From a bacterium (GTDB taxonomy: Bacteria; Chloroflexota; Dormibacteria; UBA8260; Bog-877), in assembly GCA_021817025.1 (NCBI GenBank), contig JAKAWF010000017.1, forward strand, positions 1-24,718: a stretch of 24,718 nt of DNA, written 5' to 3'. A program made the translations under genes and the position numbers. The notes under the pieces were generated by a model. The model ran no database searches and had not been told where the DNA came from. It saw nothing but the letters and a program-made list of their open reading frames with translations. Shown in pieces: positions 6,781 to 15,272 of the stretch. Numbering within the stretch: position 1 is the first letter of the stretch; each line of letters begins with the position of its first letter.

Positions 6781-7661
6781 GGCCGGGCCACCAGGGTCAG
6801 CTTGGACCCGTGCAGGATGGCCGCCTCCGCGGCCGCGGCTCCGGCCACCCACGTGAGGTCCGGCTCTGAGCGCAGCCAGGTGAGCTGGGCGCGGGCGTAG
6901 CGCCAGGTGCGGCTGGCGATGGCCGCCGCCGCCAGGCTGGCGGCCAGTCGCCCGTCAACCCAGGCCAGGGCCTCGCGGTAGCCGATGGCGGAGTCGGCGA
7001 TGACCTGGTCGGGCCATCCCTGCCGTCGCAGGGTGGAGACCTCGTCGGCCAGCTCCTGAGATACCAGGCGCTGAGCTCGGCTCTCGATCCGCCGCCGCAG
7101 CTCTGGCCGCTCCACCTCGATGGCCAGGCGCACCGCGGACCACCCCGGCGGATTGACGGTCGGTCGGCGCCCGGCGCGGGCCAGAGCCAGGGCCCGCTCC
7201 ACCCGGCGGGGGTTGCTGAGGTCGACCCGGGCCGCGACGTCCGGGGCGAGGCGGCGGAGTGACTCCACCGTGCCCTCCGAGGGCGCCGGCGAGGGCGGGA
7301 GCCTGCCGAAGTCGAACCCGGTCAGAAGGGCCCGGACGTAGAGCCCGGTCCCCCCGACCACGATGGGGAGGCGGCCCCGGGCCCAGATCCCCGTGATCGC
7401 CTCCCGGGCCCGCCCGGCGAAGAGTGCCGCGCTGTAGGGCTGTCCCAAGGCCCGCCAGTCCAGCCCGTGGCAGGGAATCCCGCAGAGCTCCTCCGCCGTC
7501 GGCTTGCAGACCCCGACCCGGAGCTCGGCGATGGCCTGGCGGGAGTCGGCGTTGATCAGCTCGCCGCCCAGGCGCAGAGCCAGCTGCACCGACAAGGCGG
7601 TCTTGCCGGAGGCGGTCGGTCCCATGACCGCCACCACCTGCCGACCGCGCTCGCAGCTCAT
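6777..7661 (-). CDS. miaA: tRNA dimethylallyltransferase MiaA
   Basis: Transfers a dimethylallyl group to A37 of tRNAs reading UNN codons, giving i6A, the substrate of MiaB encoded three genes upstream. 294 residues. Visible: P-loop GPTASGKT (14-21), DSRQ (39-42) for the catalytic Asp, KPTAEEL, a GIPCHGLD segment where most homologues have GVPHHLID, and VVGGTGLYVRAL (101-112). The C-terminal IGYREAL segment is also typical. ATG at 7661 overlaps the mutL stop in ATGA and is close to the usual family start. The frame is open further upstream inside mutL but that extension is unlike MiaA. Somewhat divergent in the early substrate loop. Confidence 0.95.
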   Translation of the reverse strand: MSCERGRQVVAVMGPTASGKTALSVQLALRLGGELINADSRQAIAELRVGVCKPTAEELCGIPCHGLDWRALGQPYSAALFAGRAREAITGIWARGRLPIVVGGTGLYVRALLTGFDFGRLPPSPAPSEGTVESLRRLAPDVAARVDLSNPRRVERALALARAGRRPTVNPPGWSAVRLAIEVERPELRRRIESRAQRLVSQELADEVSTLRRQGWPDQVIADSAIGYREALAWVDGRLAASLAAAAIASRTWRYARAQLTWLRSEPDLTWVAGAAAAEAAILHGSKLTLVARP

Positions 7662-9394
7662 TGGCGGTGGAAGGCGGCCAGCAGCCTCCCCTCCCCCAGC
7701 TCCAGGATTGCGGGCCGGCCGTGAGGGCAGGTGATTCCTCCCTGGGTGCGGGCCAAGGATGCGAGCAGACCCCGGATCTCCGCCGCCGAGAGCGGGTCTC
7801 CGAAGCGCACCGCGCTGTGGCAGGCGAGGAGCGCCGCCAGGCGGTGGGCCTGGCCCCCGCCGGGGGCCTCTTCGCCGGCCTGGATCGCCTCGAGCAGGGC
7901 ACCCTCGACGCTCCCCGCGCTGAGCCCCACCGGCGCGGCGGTGCACCTCACGGTTCGCTCCCCGAAGACCTCCACCGTGAAGCCGGCCCGGGCCAGCTGC
8001 TCCTGCCCGGCGGCATCCAGCTCGGTGCCCGGAGGCAGCTCCAGCAGCACCGGTTCCAGCATTCCCTGCGCGTCCACCCCTGGCGCGCCCTCCTCAAGGG
8101 CGGCCAGGAAGCGCTCGTAGAGGACCTTCTCGTGGGCCGCATGCTGGTCCAAGATCGCCAGGCCCTCCGGGGTCTCGACCACCAGGTAGCGGTTGTGGGC
8201 CTGTCCCAGACACCTCCAGTCGCCGGCGCCGGCCAGGGGGGCGGGAGCGGCCGGCTCCAGCGCGGGGGGCGGCGGGCCCTCGGTCCAAAGCCCGTTGGGG
8301 GGTGGGCTGGGCATCCGTGCCGCGCCCGCGCCCCGTCCGCTCCACCCGGCCGGCTCGAGGGCGGCCGGACGGGCCTGGCCGAGGGCTTGCCAGCAGGCCC
8401 GCTGCACGGCCGCGTGGACCAGCCCCTCGTCCCGAAGGCGCACCTCGCGCTTGGTGGGATGCACGTTGACGTCGACCGTGGCCGGGTCACAGCTCACCTG
8501 CAGCACCGCGATGGGATGCCGATCGACCTCCAGCATCCCCCGGTAGGCGGCCTCCACGGCGGCCAGCAGCGAGCGCTGCTGCACCCGGCGACCGTTCACG
8601 AAGATGACCGTCCCCTGACGGTTGGCCAGCGTCAACCCCGGTCCGCAGATCAGCCCTGTGATCCCGGCCGGGCCGCCGGGCTCGTCCAGGGGCAGCGCCG
8701 CCCGCCGTGCACTCTCACCGAAGACCGCCGCCAGGGCGTCGAGGACGGCGCCCGTTCCCGGGCTGGAGAGTACCACCCGTCCCTGAGAGCGAAGCTGGAA
8801 CCGGACCGCCGGGCGTCCCAGAGCGGCATCGGCCACCACCCGCAGGCAGGCGGCGGCCTCCGCCCGGGACGAGCGCAGGAAGGCCCGACGCGCGGGCAGG
8901 GAGTGGAACAGGTGGCGCACCGAGATGGTGGTTCCGATGGCTCCCGCCGTCACCGTTGGCCCCCTCAGCCCCTCGGGCCCCACCTTGACCTCGTGGGCCC
9001 GGTCCTGAGAGCGCTCATGGCTGATGGCCACCACCTCGGCCACCGCCGCGATGCTCGCCAGGGCCTCCCCGCGGAAGCCCAGGGTGGCGATCGCGGCCAG
9101 GTCGTCGGCCGTCGTCAGCTTGCTGGTGGCGTGGCGCTCGAAGGCGGCGGCCAGTTCGCCTCGGGTCATCCCCCCCCCGTCATCCGTGACCCGGATGAGG
9201 TCGACGCCTCCCCCCTCGATCTCGATGACGACCTGCCGGGCCCCCGCGTCCAAGGAATTCTCGATCAGCTCCTTGAGCACCGAGGCGGGGCGTTCCACCA
9301 CCTCCCCGGCGGCGATCAGTTCCGCCACCTCCGGAGGGAGTCGGTGGATCCTCCCTGGGTCCAGCGCGCCGTCCAGGGGCGGCGTGGGCGTCAT
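7658..9394 (-). CDS. mutL: DNA mismatch repair protein MutL (endonuclease type)
   Basis: Couples MutS mismatch recognition to strand incision. 578 residues. The GHKL ATPase N-terminus has KELIENSLDAGA (Glu42, Asn46), DDGGGM (71-76), HATSK (88-92) and LGFRGEAL (105-112). VNVHPTKREVR closes the transducer domain. A Pro/Ala-rich linker (about 345-395) follows. The C-terminal domain has DQHAAHEKVLYE (416-427), exactly the DQHA(X)2E(X)4E metal-binding motif, plus ACHSAVR (524-530) and CPHGRP (556-561). These show a latent nicking endonuclease as in organisms without MutH. ATG at 9394 overlaps the mutS stop as ATGA. An upstream start 27 nt earlier would only add residues inside mutS and is less likely. 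Confidence 0.97.
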   Translation of the reverse strand: MTPTPPLDGALDPGRIHRLPPEVAELIAAGEVVERPASVLKELIENSLDAGARQVVIEIEGGGVDLIRVTDDGGGMTRGELAAAFERHATSKLTTADDLAAIATLGFRGEALASIAAVAEVVAISHERSQDRAHEVKVGPEGLRGPTVTAGAIGTTISVRHLFHSLPARRAFLRSSRAEAAACLRVVADAALGRPAVRFQLRSQGRVVLSSPGTGAVLDALAAVFGESARRAALPLDEPGGPAGITGLICGPGLTLANRQGTVIFVNGRRVQQRSLLAAVEAAYRGMLEVDRHPIAVLQVSCDPATVDVNVHPTKREVRLRDEGLVHAAVQRACWQALGQARPAALEPAGWSGRGAGAARMPSPPPNGLWTEGPPPPALEPAAPAPLAGAGDWRCLGQAHNRYLVVETPEGLAILDQHAAHEKVLYERFLAALEEGAPGVDAQGMLEPVLLELPPGTELDAAGQEQLARAGFTVEVFGERTVRCTAAPVGLSAGSVEGALLEAIQAGEEAPGGGQAHRLAALLACHSAVRFGDPLSAAEIRGLLASLARTQGGITCPHGRPAILELGEGRLLAAFHRQ

Positions 9395-11973
9395 CGGGGG
9401 GCCGCGGAGCGACGCTGCCACTCCGAGAGCTTCTGGAGGGCCTCGAGGGGGGTCATCCTGTCCACCTCCAGCATCTTCAGCTCGTCGAGGACCGGATCGG
9501 CGGGAGCCAGCGGCAGCTGCAGTTGGGTTGTGTCAACGGCCTCCTGGGCCAGCGGCTGGAGCGCCTCGTGCTCGCGCAACACCTCCTCGGCCCTGGCCAC
9601 CACCTGCGGGGGCACTCCCGCCAGGCGGGCCACGTGCAGGCCGTAGGAGCGGTCCGCCCCCCCGGGGACCACGGTGTGGAGGAAGGTGACCGTGGGGTTC
9701 GGGCCCGACCCCTCCTCCAGGACCTCCATCCGGTAGTTGCGCAGCCCGGGCAGCCGGTCCAGCGCGGTGAGCTCGTGGTAATGGGTGGAGAAGAGGACCC
9801 GGGCGGGCGCGGTGGCCCGGTTGTGCAGATCCTCCAGGATCGCCTGGGCCAGGCTCATCCCGTCATAGGTGCTGGTTCCGCGCCCGACCTCGTCCAGGAG
9901 CACCAGGCTCCGGCGCGTGGCCTGGATCAGGATCTCCGCCACCTCGGTCATCTCCACCATGAACGTGGAGCGGCCGCCGGAGATGTCGTCCTGGGCGCCC
10001 ACCCTGGTGAAGATGCGGTCCACCAGGCCGAACCGGGCCCGGGTGCAGGGGATCGGCGCCCCCACCTGGCCCAGGAGGCAGAGCAGGGCCACCTGGCGGA
10101 GGAAGGTCGACTTCCCCGCCATGTTGGGCCCGGTGATCAGCCAGATCCTCTCCCCCTCCCCGTCCAGGTGGCAGCTGTTGGCCACGAACCGGCCCGGACC
10201 GACCGCCTGCTCGACCAGCGGGTGGCGGCCCGCCTCCAGTTCCAGGGTGAGGGAGAGGTCGATCTCGGGCAGCACCCAGCCCAGCTCCGCACCCGCCACG
10301 GCCAGGGCGCACAGAGCGTCCATCTCGGCCAGTGCCCCTGCGGCCCTGGATAGCGGGGCGGCCTCGGCGGCGACCTCCTCCACCAGCTGGCGCAGAACCT
10401 CCTGCTCGCGCCGGACCGCCCGCTCCCGGGAGGAGAGCACGACCAGCTCGCGCTCCTTGAGTTCCGCCGTCACGTAGCGCTCGGCGCCGACCAGGGTCTG
10501 CCGCCGCTGGTACTCGGGAGGCAACGCCTCCGCGGCCGCGCGCCGCACCTCGATGTAGTACCCGAAGACCCGGTTGTACCCCACCTTGAGCGACCTGATG
10601 CCGGTGCGCTCGCGCTCCTCACCCTCCAGGTCGGAGATGTACTTCCGGGCATCGCGGCTCGCCTCCAGGATGGAGGCCAGCTCCTGGTCCTGGTCCGGGC
10701 GGATGAAACCACCCTCCCTGGGGTTGCCCGGGGGGTCGGCGACCAGGACCGCGGTCAGCCGGCCTCCGACCTGGACCGGGGCCTGGCGCAACGCGGCCGC
10801 CAACTCCACCAGCCTGGGGTCGCGGGTGGTGGCGGCCGCCTCGGCCAGCTGTGGAAGCCGGGAAAGCGTGTCTGCCAGCGACAGCAGGTCGCGCGGACCT
10901 GCCAGGCCGTGGGCGCAGCGACCGGCCAGCCTCTCCAGGTCCCGGCAGCCCCCGAGGGCCTGCACCAGCTCGGCGCGCACCGCGCCATCGGCCATCAGGG
11001 ACGCGACCGCAGCCTGCCGGGACCGAACCGCCTCGAGGTCGGCGAGCGGCGCCAGCAGCCACGACCGCAGCCTCCGGGTGCCAGCTGGGGTCCGGCATCG
11101 GTCCACAAGGCGCAGCGCCGTGGGCCCTCCGGGGCTCAGGGGCTCGACCAGCTCCAGGTTGCGCCGCGTGTGGGGATCGAGCTCCATGGCCGAGCGCGCC
11201 CCGGCCCACACCAGGCGCAGAAAGCCCGCCGCATTGAAGAGCTGGGCGGAGCGGCCGTAACCGACCAGGGCTGCGAGCGCCCCCAGGCCAGCGTCCCGGA
11301 CGGGGGCGTCCGCGTCGATCTCCCCGCCGATTCCCAGCTCCGCGGCCAGCTCCCGGCCGGCCCCGATGTTGAAGTGAGTTGCGGGCAAGGGGGTCAGAAC
11401 GAGGCCGGCCCGCGGATCCAGGGCGTCTTCCAGTGGGGATGGCACCAGGACCTCCACCACCTCGAGGTCGGCCAGGCGGTCGAGGGCGCCCTGCAGGTCA
11501 CCTGCGTGGAGGGTGAGCTGCCCCTCCCCAGTGCTGAAGTCCAGGATCGCCACCCCCACGACGCCGCCGTCAGCGGGAAGGGCGGCGGCGCAGCGGCGCG
11601 CCCGCCCGGGATCCAGCAGCGAGTCCTCGACCAGGGTCCCAGCGCTCAGCACCCGGGTGACCCGCCGCTCCACCACCTTGAGCCCCGGCCGGGCCTCCTC
11701 GACCTGATCGCAGACGGCCACCTTGAGGCCCGCTTCCAGGAGCTTGCGGGTGTAGAGATCGACACTCTGGTGCGGAACCCCGCACATCGCGACCCGACCA
11801 CCGTGGCCGAACTCCCGGCTGGTGAGCGCCACTCCCAAGATGGGGGCACTCAGGACGGCATCGTCACCGAACACCTCGAAGAAGTCCCCCAGGCGGAAGA
11901 GGACTACGCACTCGGGATGGGCCGCCTTCGCCTCGCGATACTGGCGCAGCGCTGGAGTTGGGGAGGCCGCCAC
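9391..11973 (-). CDS. mutS: DNA mismatch repair protein MutS
   Basis: Mismatch-recognising ATPase of the MutS1 type, 860 residues, the usual length. Phe31-x-Glu33 in LGDFFEVF inserts at the mismatch. The ATPase domain has Walker A GPNMAGKST (615-623), Walker B LVLLDE (690-695), GRGTSTYDG (698-706) and FSTHYHEL (728-735). GTG start at 11973 gives the normal N-terminus (TPALRQYREAKAAHPECVVLFRLGDFF) with a modest GGCGGA upstream. It follows miaB by 39 nt and overlaps mutL by 4 nt. Confidence 0.97.
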   Translation of the reverse strand: MAASPTPALRQYREAKAAHPECVVLFRLGDFFEVFGDDAVLSAPILGVALTSREFGHGGRVAMCGVPHQSVDLYTRKLLEAGLKVAVCDQVEEARPGLKVVERRVTRVLSAGTLVEDSLLDPGRARRCAAALPADGGVVGVAILDFSTGEGQLTLHAGDLQGALDRLADLEVVEVLVPSPLEDALDPRAGLVLTPLPATHFNIGAGRELAAELGIGGEIDADAPVRDAGLGALAALVGYGRSAQLFNAAGFLRLVWAGARSAMELDPHTRRNLELVEPLSPGGPTALRLVDRCRTPAGTRRLRSWLLAPLADLEAVRSRQAAVASLMADGAVRAELVQALGGCRDLERLAGRCAHGLAGPRDLLSLADTLSRLPQLAEAAATTRDPRLVELAAALRQAPVQVGGRLTAVLVADPPGNPREGGFIRPDQDQELASILEASRDARKYISDLEGEERERTGIRSLKVGYNRVFGYYIEVRRAAAEALPPEYQRRQTLVGAERYVTAELKERELVVLSSRERAVRREQEVLRQLVEEVAAEAAPLSRAAGALAEMDALCALAVAGAELGWVLPEIDLSLTLELEAGRHPLVEQAVGPGRFVANSCHLDGEGERIWLITGPNMAGKSTFLRQVALLCLLGQVGAPIPCTRARFGLVDRIFTRVGAQDDISGGRSTFMVEMTEVAEILIQATRRSLVLLDEVGRGTSTYDGMSLAQAILEDLHNRATAPARVLFSTHYHELTALDRLPGLRNYRMEVLEEGSGPNPTVTFLHTVVPGGADRSYGLHVARLAGVPPQVVARAEEVLREHEALQPLAQEAVDTTQLQLPLAPADPVLDELKMLEVDRMTPLEALQKLSEWQRRSAAPR

Positions 11974-12012
11974 CCTATCCGCCGTGGGGAAGAGCCCAAC
12001 TGAGCCGGCTGG

Positions 12013-13296
12013 TCAGGCGCACAGCAGTTGCCAGGCGGTCGCCGCCATCACCTCGGCCCGCACCAACTGGCCCACGTCTGGACCGGGGTCCAGCCAGGCG
12101 AGGCGGTTCTGGCGGGTGCGTCCGTACGCTCGGCCCCCCTCCCCTACCCCCTCGACAAGGATCTCTACCAGTCCTCCGACCAGCGCCTGGTTGCGTCGCG
12201 AGCTGATCTCGCGCTGGAGGGTGAGCACCCGCTGCAGACGCTCCTGCTTCACCTCCAGGGGCACGTCATCGGCACGGCGGTAGGCGGCGGTCCCGGGCCG
12301 GGGCGAGTAGGCCTGCACGTGGACGGTGTCGAACTGCACCTCCTCGAGCATGCGATAAGTGGACTGGAACTCCTCCTCGGTCTCACCGCAGAACCCCACG
12401 ATGATGTCGGTGCTGAGGCCGATTCCCGGCACCAGCTCGCGGGCCCGCTCCAGCGTCCTCAGGTAGTCGGCGGCGCGGTAGTCCCGCTTCATGCGCCGCA
12501 AGACCTGGTCGTCCCCGGACTGGACGGGGAGATACAGGTTCTCGCAGAGCCGGGGGAGACTGGCGATGGCCTGGAGGAGGTCCTCGGTGGCGTTGCGCGG
12601 GTGGGAGGTGAGGAACCGGAGCCGCTCGAGCCCCGGCACCGAGTCCACTCGGGCCAGCAGCCCGGCCAGCCCTTCCCCGGTCTCGGGGTCGACGTATGAG
12701 TTGACGTTCTGGCCGAGCAGGGTGATCTCCCGCACCCCCGAGCCGACCAAGCGCCCGGCCTCGGCCACCACCTGGGAGCTCGGCCTGCTGCTCTCCCGTC
12801 CCCGCACGAAGGGAACGATGCAGTAGGTGCACATCTCGTTGCAGCCCAGGATCACCGGGAGGTAGGCGCAGAGGCGATCGGATGCGGGGAGCGGCACCGG
12901 GCCCTGGAGGCAGCCCTGATAGGCGTCCTGCAGGCGGGCGAAGAAGCCATCCGGGTCCCGCATGTCGAACACGTAGTCCAGGTGCCGGAAGCGGCGCAGC
13001 AGCGCCGGCCCGTGCTCGCCCGCCATGCAGCCGGTGAGGGCGATCGCCCGTCCGGGCCGCTCCTGCTTCCAGTGCGCCAGCTCTCCGAGCTTGCTGGCCG
13101 CCTTGTCCTCGGCGTGCTGGCGGATAGCGCAGGTGACCAGGATCGCCAGGTCCGCATCTTCCAGCTCCACCCCCGGACGCATGCCGATCTCCGCGCAGCC
13201 CTCCGCCAGGGCGTCCGCGTCTGCGGTGTTCATCTGGCAACCGATCTGCCAGATGTGGACCGTGGGGGCGCCGTCCCCCACCGGGGCCAGAGGCAC
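12013..13296 (-). CDS. miaB: tRNA-2-methylthio-N6-dimethylallyladenosine synthase MiaB
   Basis: Radical-SAM methylthiotransferase that turns i6A37 (made by MiaA) into ms2i6A37 in tRNA. 427 residues. The N-terminal domain cysteines binding the auxiliary cluster are Cys20 (IGCQMN), Cys56 (VTCAIR) and Cys90 (TGCMAG). Radical-SAM cysteines are Cys152, Cys156 and Cys159 (GCNEMCTYCIVPFVRGRE). LLGQNVNSY, LTSHPR, LPVQSGDDQVLRRMKR and DIIVGFCGETEEEF are all family signatures. A TRAM-like C-terminal segment (VEILVEGVGEGGRAYGRTRQNRLAWL) follows. GTG at 13296 is the first possible start after spoVS. A GGAGG lies 14 nt upstream, in a hairpin loop. Confidence 0.96.
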   Translation of the reverse strand: MPLAPVGDGAPTVHIWQIGCQMNTADADALAEGCAEIGMRPGVELEDADLAILVTCAIRQHAEDKAASKLGELAHWKQERPGRAIALTGCMAGEHGPALLRRFRHLDYVFDMRDPDGFFARLQDAYQGCLQGPVPLPASDRLCAYLPVILGCNEMCTYCIVPFVRGRESSRPSSQVVAEAGRLVGSGVREITLLGQNVNSYVDPETGEGLAGLLARVDSVPGLERLRFLTSHPRNATEDLLQAIASLPRLCENLYLPVQSGDDQVLRRMKRDYRAADYLRTLERARELVPGIGLSTDIIVGFCGETEEEFQSTYRMLEEVQFDTVHVQAYSPRPGTAAYRRADDVPLEVKQERLQRVLTLQREISSRRNQALVGGLVEILVEGVGEGGRAYGRTRQNRLAWLDPGPDVGQLVRAEVMAATAWQLLCA

Positions 13297-13302
13297 CCGG
13301 CG

Positions 13303-13326
13303 CTGCCGCGCCTCCGCCAGCGGCAG
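13303..13326 (-). promoter_or_regulatory. Hairpin presenting the miaB Shine-Dalgarno in its loop
   Basis: Perfect 7-bp stem (13320-13326 with 13303-13309) and a 10-nt loop. On the minus strand the loop contains GGAGG, while the GTG start lies just past the stem. Linear spacing from GGAGG to GTG is 14 nt, too long unless the stem forms. A regulatory role is inference. Confidence 0.4.
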
Positions 13327-13361
13327 AGGCAGGAACCGGGGGTTGGCGGCCGCTCCCGTTT

Positions 13362-13622
13362 TCAGCGGACCTCGACCATGAGCCGGATCCCGGTGCGGTC
13401 CTCGCCGTTGATGGCCAGATCGATGAACGAAGGGATGCAGACCAGGTCAAGCCCGCCGGCCGCGACGTAGCCGCGGGAGATCGCGATCGCCTTGATGGCC
13501 TGGTTGATGGCCCCCGCGCCGATGGCCTGAATCTCCACCTTCTGCTGGACCCGGACCACGCCCGCAATCGCCCCGGCCACCTTCACCGGCTGGGAGGTGG
13601 CGGAGACCTTGAGTACTTCCAC
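13362..13622 (-). CDS. spoVS: Stage V sporulation protein S (SpoVS) homologue
   Basis: Small Alba-like-fold protein. In Bacillus its loss alters late sporulation, but homologues occur in non-sporulating Deinococcus-Thermus and Chloroflexi, where the function is unclear. The sequence is strongly conserved: EVLKVSATSQPVKVAGAIAG, then VEIQAIGAGAINQAIKAIAISRGY, DLVCIPSF and GEDRTGIRLMVEVR. Starting at GTG 13622 gives 86 residues, the length of the Bacillus protein, with first residues MEVLKVSA as in that family. The frame is open to TTG 13676, adding an 18-residue Ser/Thr-rich extension that cannot be ruled out. It lies between the MFS gene and miaB on the same strand. Confidence 0.93.
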   Translation of the reverse strand: MEVLKVSATSQPVKVAGAIAGVVRVQQKVEIQAIGAGAINQAIKAIAISRGYVAAGGLDLVCIPSFIDLAINGEDRTGIRLMVEVR

Positions 13623-13698
13623 TGGGGTGGCGGCGCTCCCGCCGTTGGACGTGGTGGTGATCGACAATGTGGGCAAGTCCTAGGGTGTGACCAGGATT

Positions 13699-14964
13699 CT
13701 ACGGCTCCAGCGGCAGTGGTGGGCCGCCCGGGGGCCAACTCCCTACATTTCGCCTGATTCGAATGCCCCCGAAGGCCGTCAGCAGGAGGGTGATCCCCAC
13801 CGCGCAGACGACCAGCAGGAACATGAAGTCCTGCCGTCCCAGGTGGAGCGCGCCCCACGCCCCGATCGCCGCCCAGACGGCCAGACCCGCGTACTGGAGC
13901 CACAGCGCAGCCCCAAGTGCCTGCCCCACCCCCTCCCTCTGGGTGGTGGTCTGGATCCGGTTGAGCCCCCAGGCCTCCTGCAGAGCACCCGATCCGGCGA
14001 AGAGCAGAAGGCCGCCGAGGACCGCCACCACTCCCAGGGATGTCCCCACCAGTGCGGCGGCAACGATTGACACGTACCCGAGGGCGATCAGCGACCCGGC
14101 TCCGACCTTGGGCGTCCTGACCGCCAGCCCGGCCCCGACCATGGAGGCGGCGCCGACGACCACGTACATCAACCCCACCTGGTTGGTCCCCAGCCGGAGG
14201 ACCTCGTGGACTATGGGCACGAAGTAAACCGTCACCACCGCCGCCAGCATCGTGCCCAGTGCGGCCTGGACGGCGTAGATGCGTGCGGTCCGGTCCAGCC
14301 AAAGGAAGTCAAATCCGCGCCGGATGGGTTCCCAGGGGCTGGGCCTTGGGTACGGCTCAGGTGCGGAGACCGCGGGCTGGGGGCCTACCCGAAAAATCAG
14401 GGCCGCCGAGGCCAGGAAGGTGGCGCCGTCCACCAGCAAGAGGAACTCTGGAGAGATCGCCAGGAGCAGCAGGGCTCCCAGCGCAGGCGCGAGGAGGATC
14501 GACGACTCACCGACCGCGGCCAGCAGGCTCCCACCAGCGGGAACCAGCGACGGGGGAAGGATGACGGGGACCAACCGACGGCGGCCGGGATCGTATAGGG
14601 CCGCGGCGGACCGGCTGGCGGCGAATCCTGCCAGCACGATGACCAGCGACCCGGACGTTGCTCCTACGATCATCAGGGCGGCCAGCGACGCCCGAGCCGT
14701 GTCCAGCGCCACGAGACGCCGTCTCCGGTCTCCGAGGTCTCCCAGTGCCCCCCCAACCGGGAGCAGGGCCACCAGTGGAGCGGTCTGAAGGAAGACCATG
14801 GCACCGACGCCTACCTCGCCCCCGAGTTGGTAGCAGATGATGAGCAGGGCTGGGAGCGAGAGGAAGTCGCCGTACCAGGAGAGCAGGGCCCCGGACCATA
14901 GGGCACGGAACCTAGGGACGCGCAGTGGCGCCCGCCTTGAGTACGGGACACTGCTGGATGCCAA
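13699..14964 (-). CDS. MFS transporter, probable exporter (MFS_3-like)
   Basis: A 421-residue inner-membrane protein with about 12 hydrophobic segments. The loop after the second segment holds GGALGDLGDRRRRLV (71-84), the motif-A equivalent of the major facilitator superfamily. General similarity is to the drug or siderophore exporter branch. The substrate is unknown. The start is TTG at 14964, chosen because AAGGAGG lies 5 nt upstream and the next residues lead directly into the first membrane segment. It is followed 76 nt later by spoVS (22 nt if spoVS uses its longer start). A conserved long hairpin-like leader precedes it. The gene interrupts the rny-spoVS order seen in other bacteria. 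Confidence 0.88.
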   Translation of the reverse strand: MASSSVPYSRRAPLRVPRFRALWSGALLSWYGDFLSLPALLIICYQLGGEVGVGAMVFLQTAPLVALLPVGGALGDLGDRRRRLVALDTARASLAALMIVGATSGSLVIVLAGFAASRSAAALYDPGRRRLVPVILPPSLVPAGGSLLAAVGESSILLAPALGALLLLAISPEFLLLVDGATFLASAALIFRVGPQPAVSAPEPYPRPSPWEPIRRGFDFLWLDRTARIYAVQAALGTMLAAVVTVYFVPIVHEVLRLGTNQVGLMYVVVGAASMVGAGLAVRTPKVGAGSLIALGYVSIVAAALVGTSLGVVAVLGGLLLFAGSGALQEAWGLNRIQTTTQREGVGQALGAALWLQYAGLAVWAAIGAWGALHLGRQDFMFLLVVCAVGITLLLTAFGGIRIRRNVGSWPPGGPPLPLEP

Positions 14965-14984
14965 TTCCGCCTCCTTCGGGGCAG

Positions 14985-15025
14985 AGGGCCCCTGTCCGTC
15001 CTCGGAGATAGTACGCAGGGGCCCT
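14985..15025 (-). promoter_or_regulatory. Structured leader hairpin upstream of the MFS gene
   Basis: Perfect 10-bp stem, AGGGCCCCTG (15025-15016) pairing with CAGGGGCCCT (14994-14985), around a 21-nt loop. Its 3' arm ends 9 nt before the AAGGAGG ribosome-binding site. The 3' arm can instead pair within GGGGCCCTCTGCCCC, and CTCC in the loop could pair with GGAG, so alternative folds controlling translation are possible. It matches no riboswitch I recognise. Confidence 0.45.
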
Positions 15026-15070
15026 TCCTCGTGGTCGGAGAGCCTGAGGCCAGACGCCGGTCGTTCCTCT

Positions 15071-15099
15071 TAGTTACTGTTCCGTCACTCCATCTTCAA
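15071..15099 (-). promoter_or_regulatory. Weak candidate promoter for the MFS gene
   Basis: Minus-strand TTGAAG (15099-15094), 17-nt spacer, TAACTA (15076-15071). The -35 matches 4 of 6; the -10 is poor. Offered because the MFS gene needs a start point after the possible HD-GYP terminator. Confidence 0.3.
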
Positions 15100-15238
15100 T
15101 CCCCGTGACGAGATCTTCAAGCCCACTACACTCTGGGAAGTCGTCGGGGTCGCCGAAGCCTCCAAGGCTCGGGACATTACATGCGTTCGAGGAGTGAGCC
15201 TGAGATGAGCACCTGGGCGTTCGCCGGCTGGGGCTGAT

Positions 15239-15271
15239 CTCGCAGGTCCCTGCTGAGGTCAGGGGGGCGAG
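15239..15271 (-). terminator. Possible terminator hairpin after the HD-GYP gene
   Basis: Outer stem CTCGC (15271-15267) with GCGAG (15243-15239) and inner CCCTG/CAGGG pairs, starting 2 nt after the stop codon. No U-tract follows, so termination is uncertain. Confidence 0.35.
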
Positions 15272-15272
15272 A

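Larger units (their letters stand above)
14965..15272. other. Intergenic region between HD-GYP and MFS genes
   Basis: About 308 bp without a convincing gene. It holds a possible terminator hairpin (15239-15271), a weak promoter (15071-15099), two copies of ATCTTCAA (15092-15099 and 15113-15120) and a leader hairpin (14985-15025). A 30-codon frame from ATG 15177 to stop 15085 on the minus strand has no ribosome-binding site. Confidence 0.6.

Noticed and set aside
7661..9646. Long open frame on the plus strand opposite mutL and mutS
   Set aside because: The reverse strand of GC-rich genes often stays open. Its translation is low-complexity and His/Arg/Gly-rich with no family resemblance, while mutL and mutS are certain.
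15085..15177. 30-codon minus-strand frame upstream of the MFS gene, possible leader peptide
   Set aside because: No ribosome-binding site, no telling codon run, and it ends about 60 nt before the leader hairpin.
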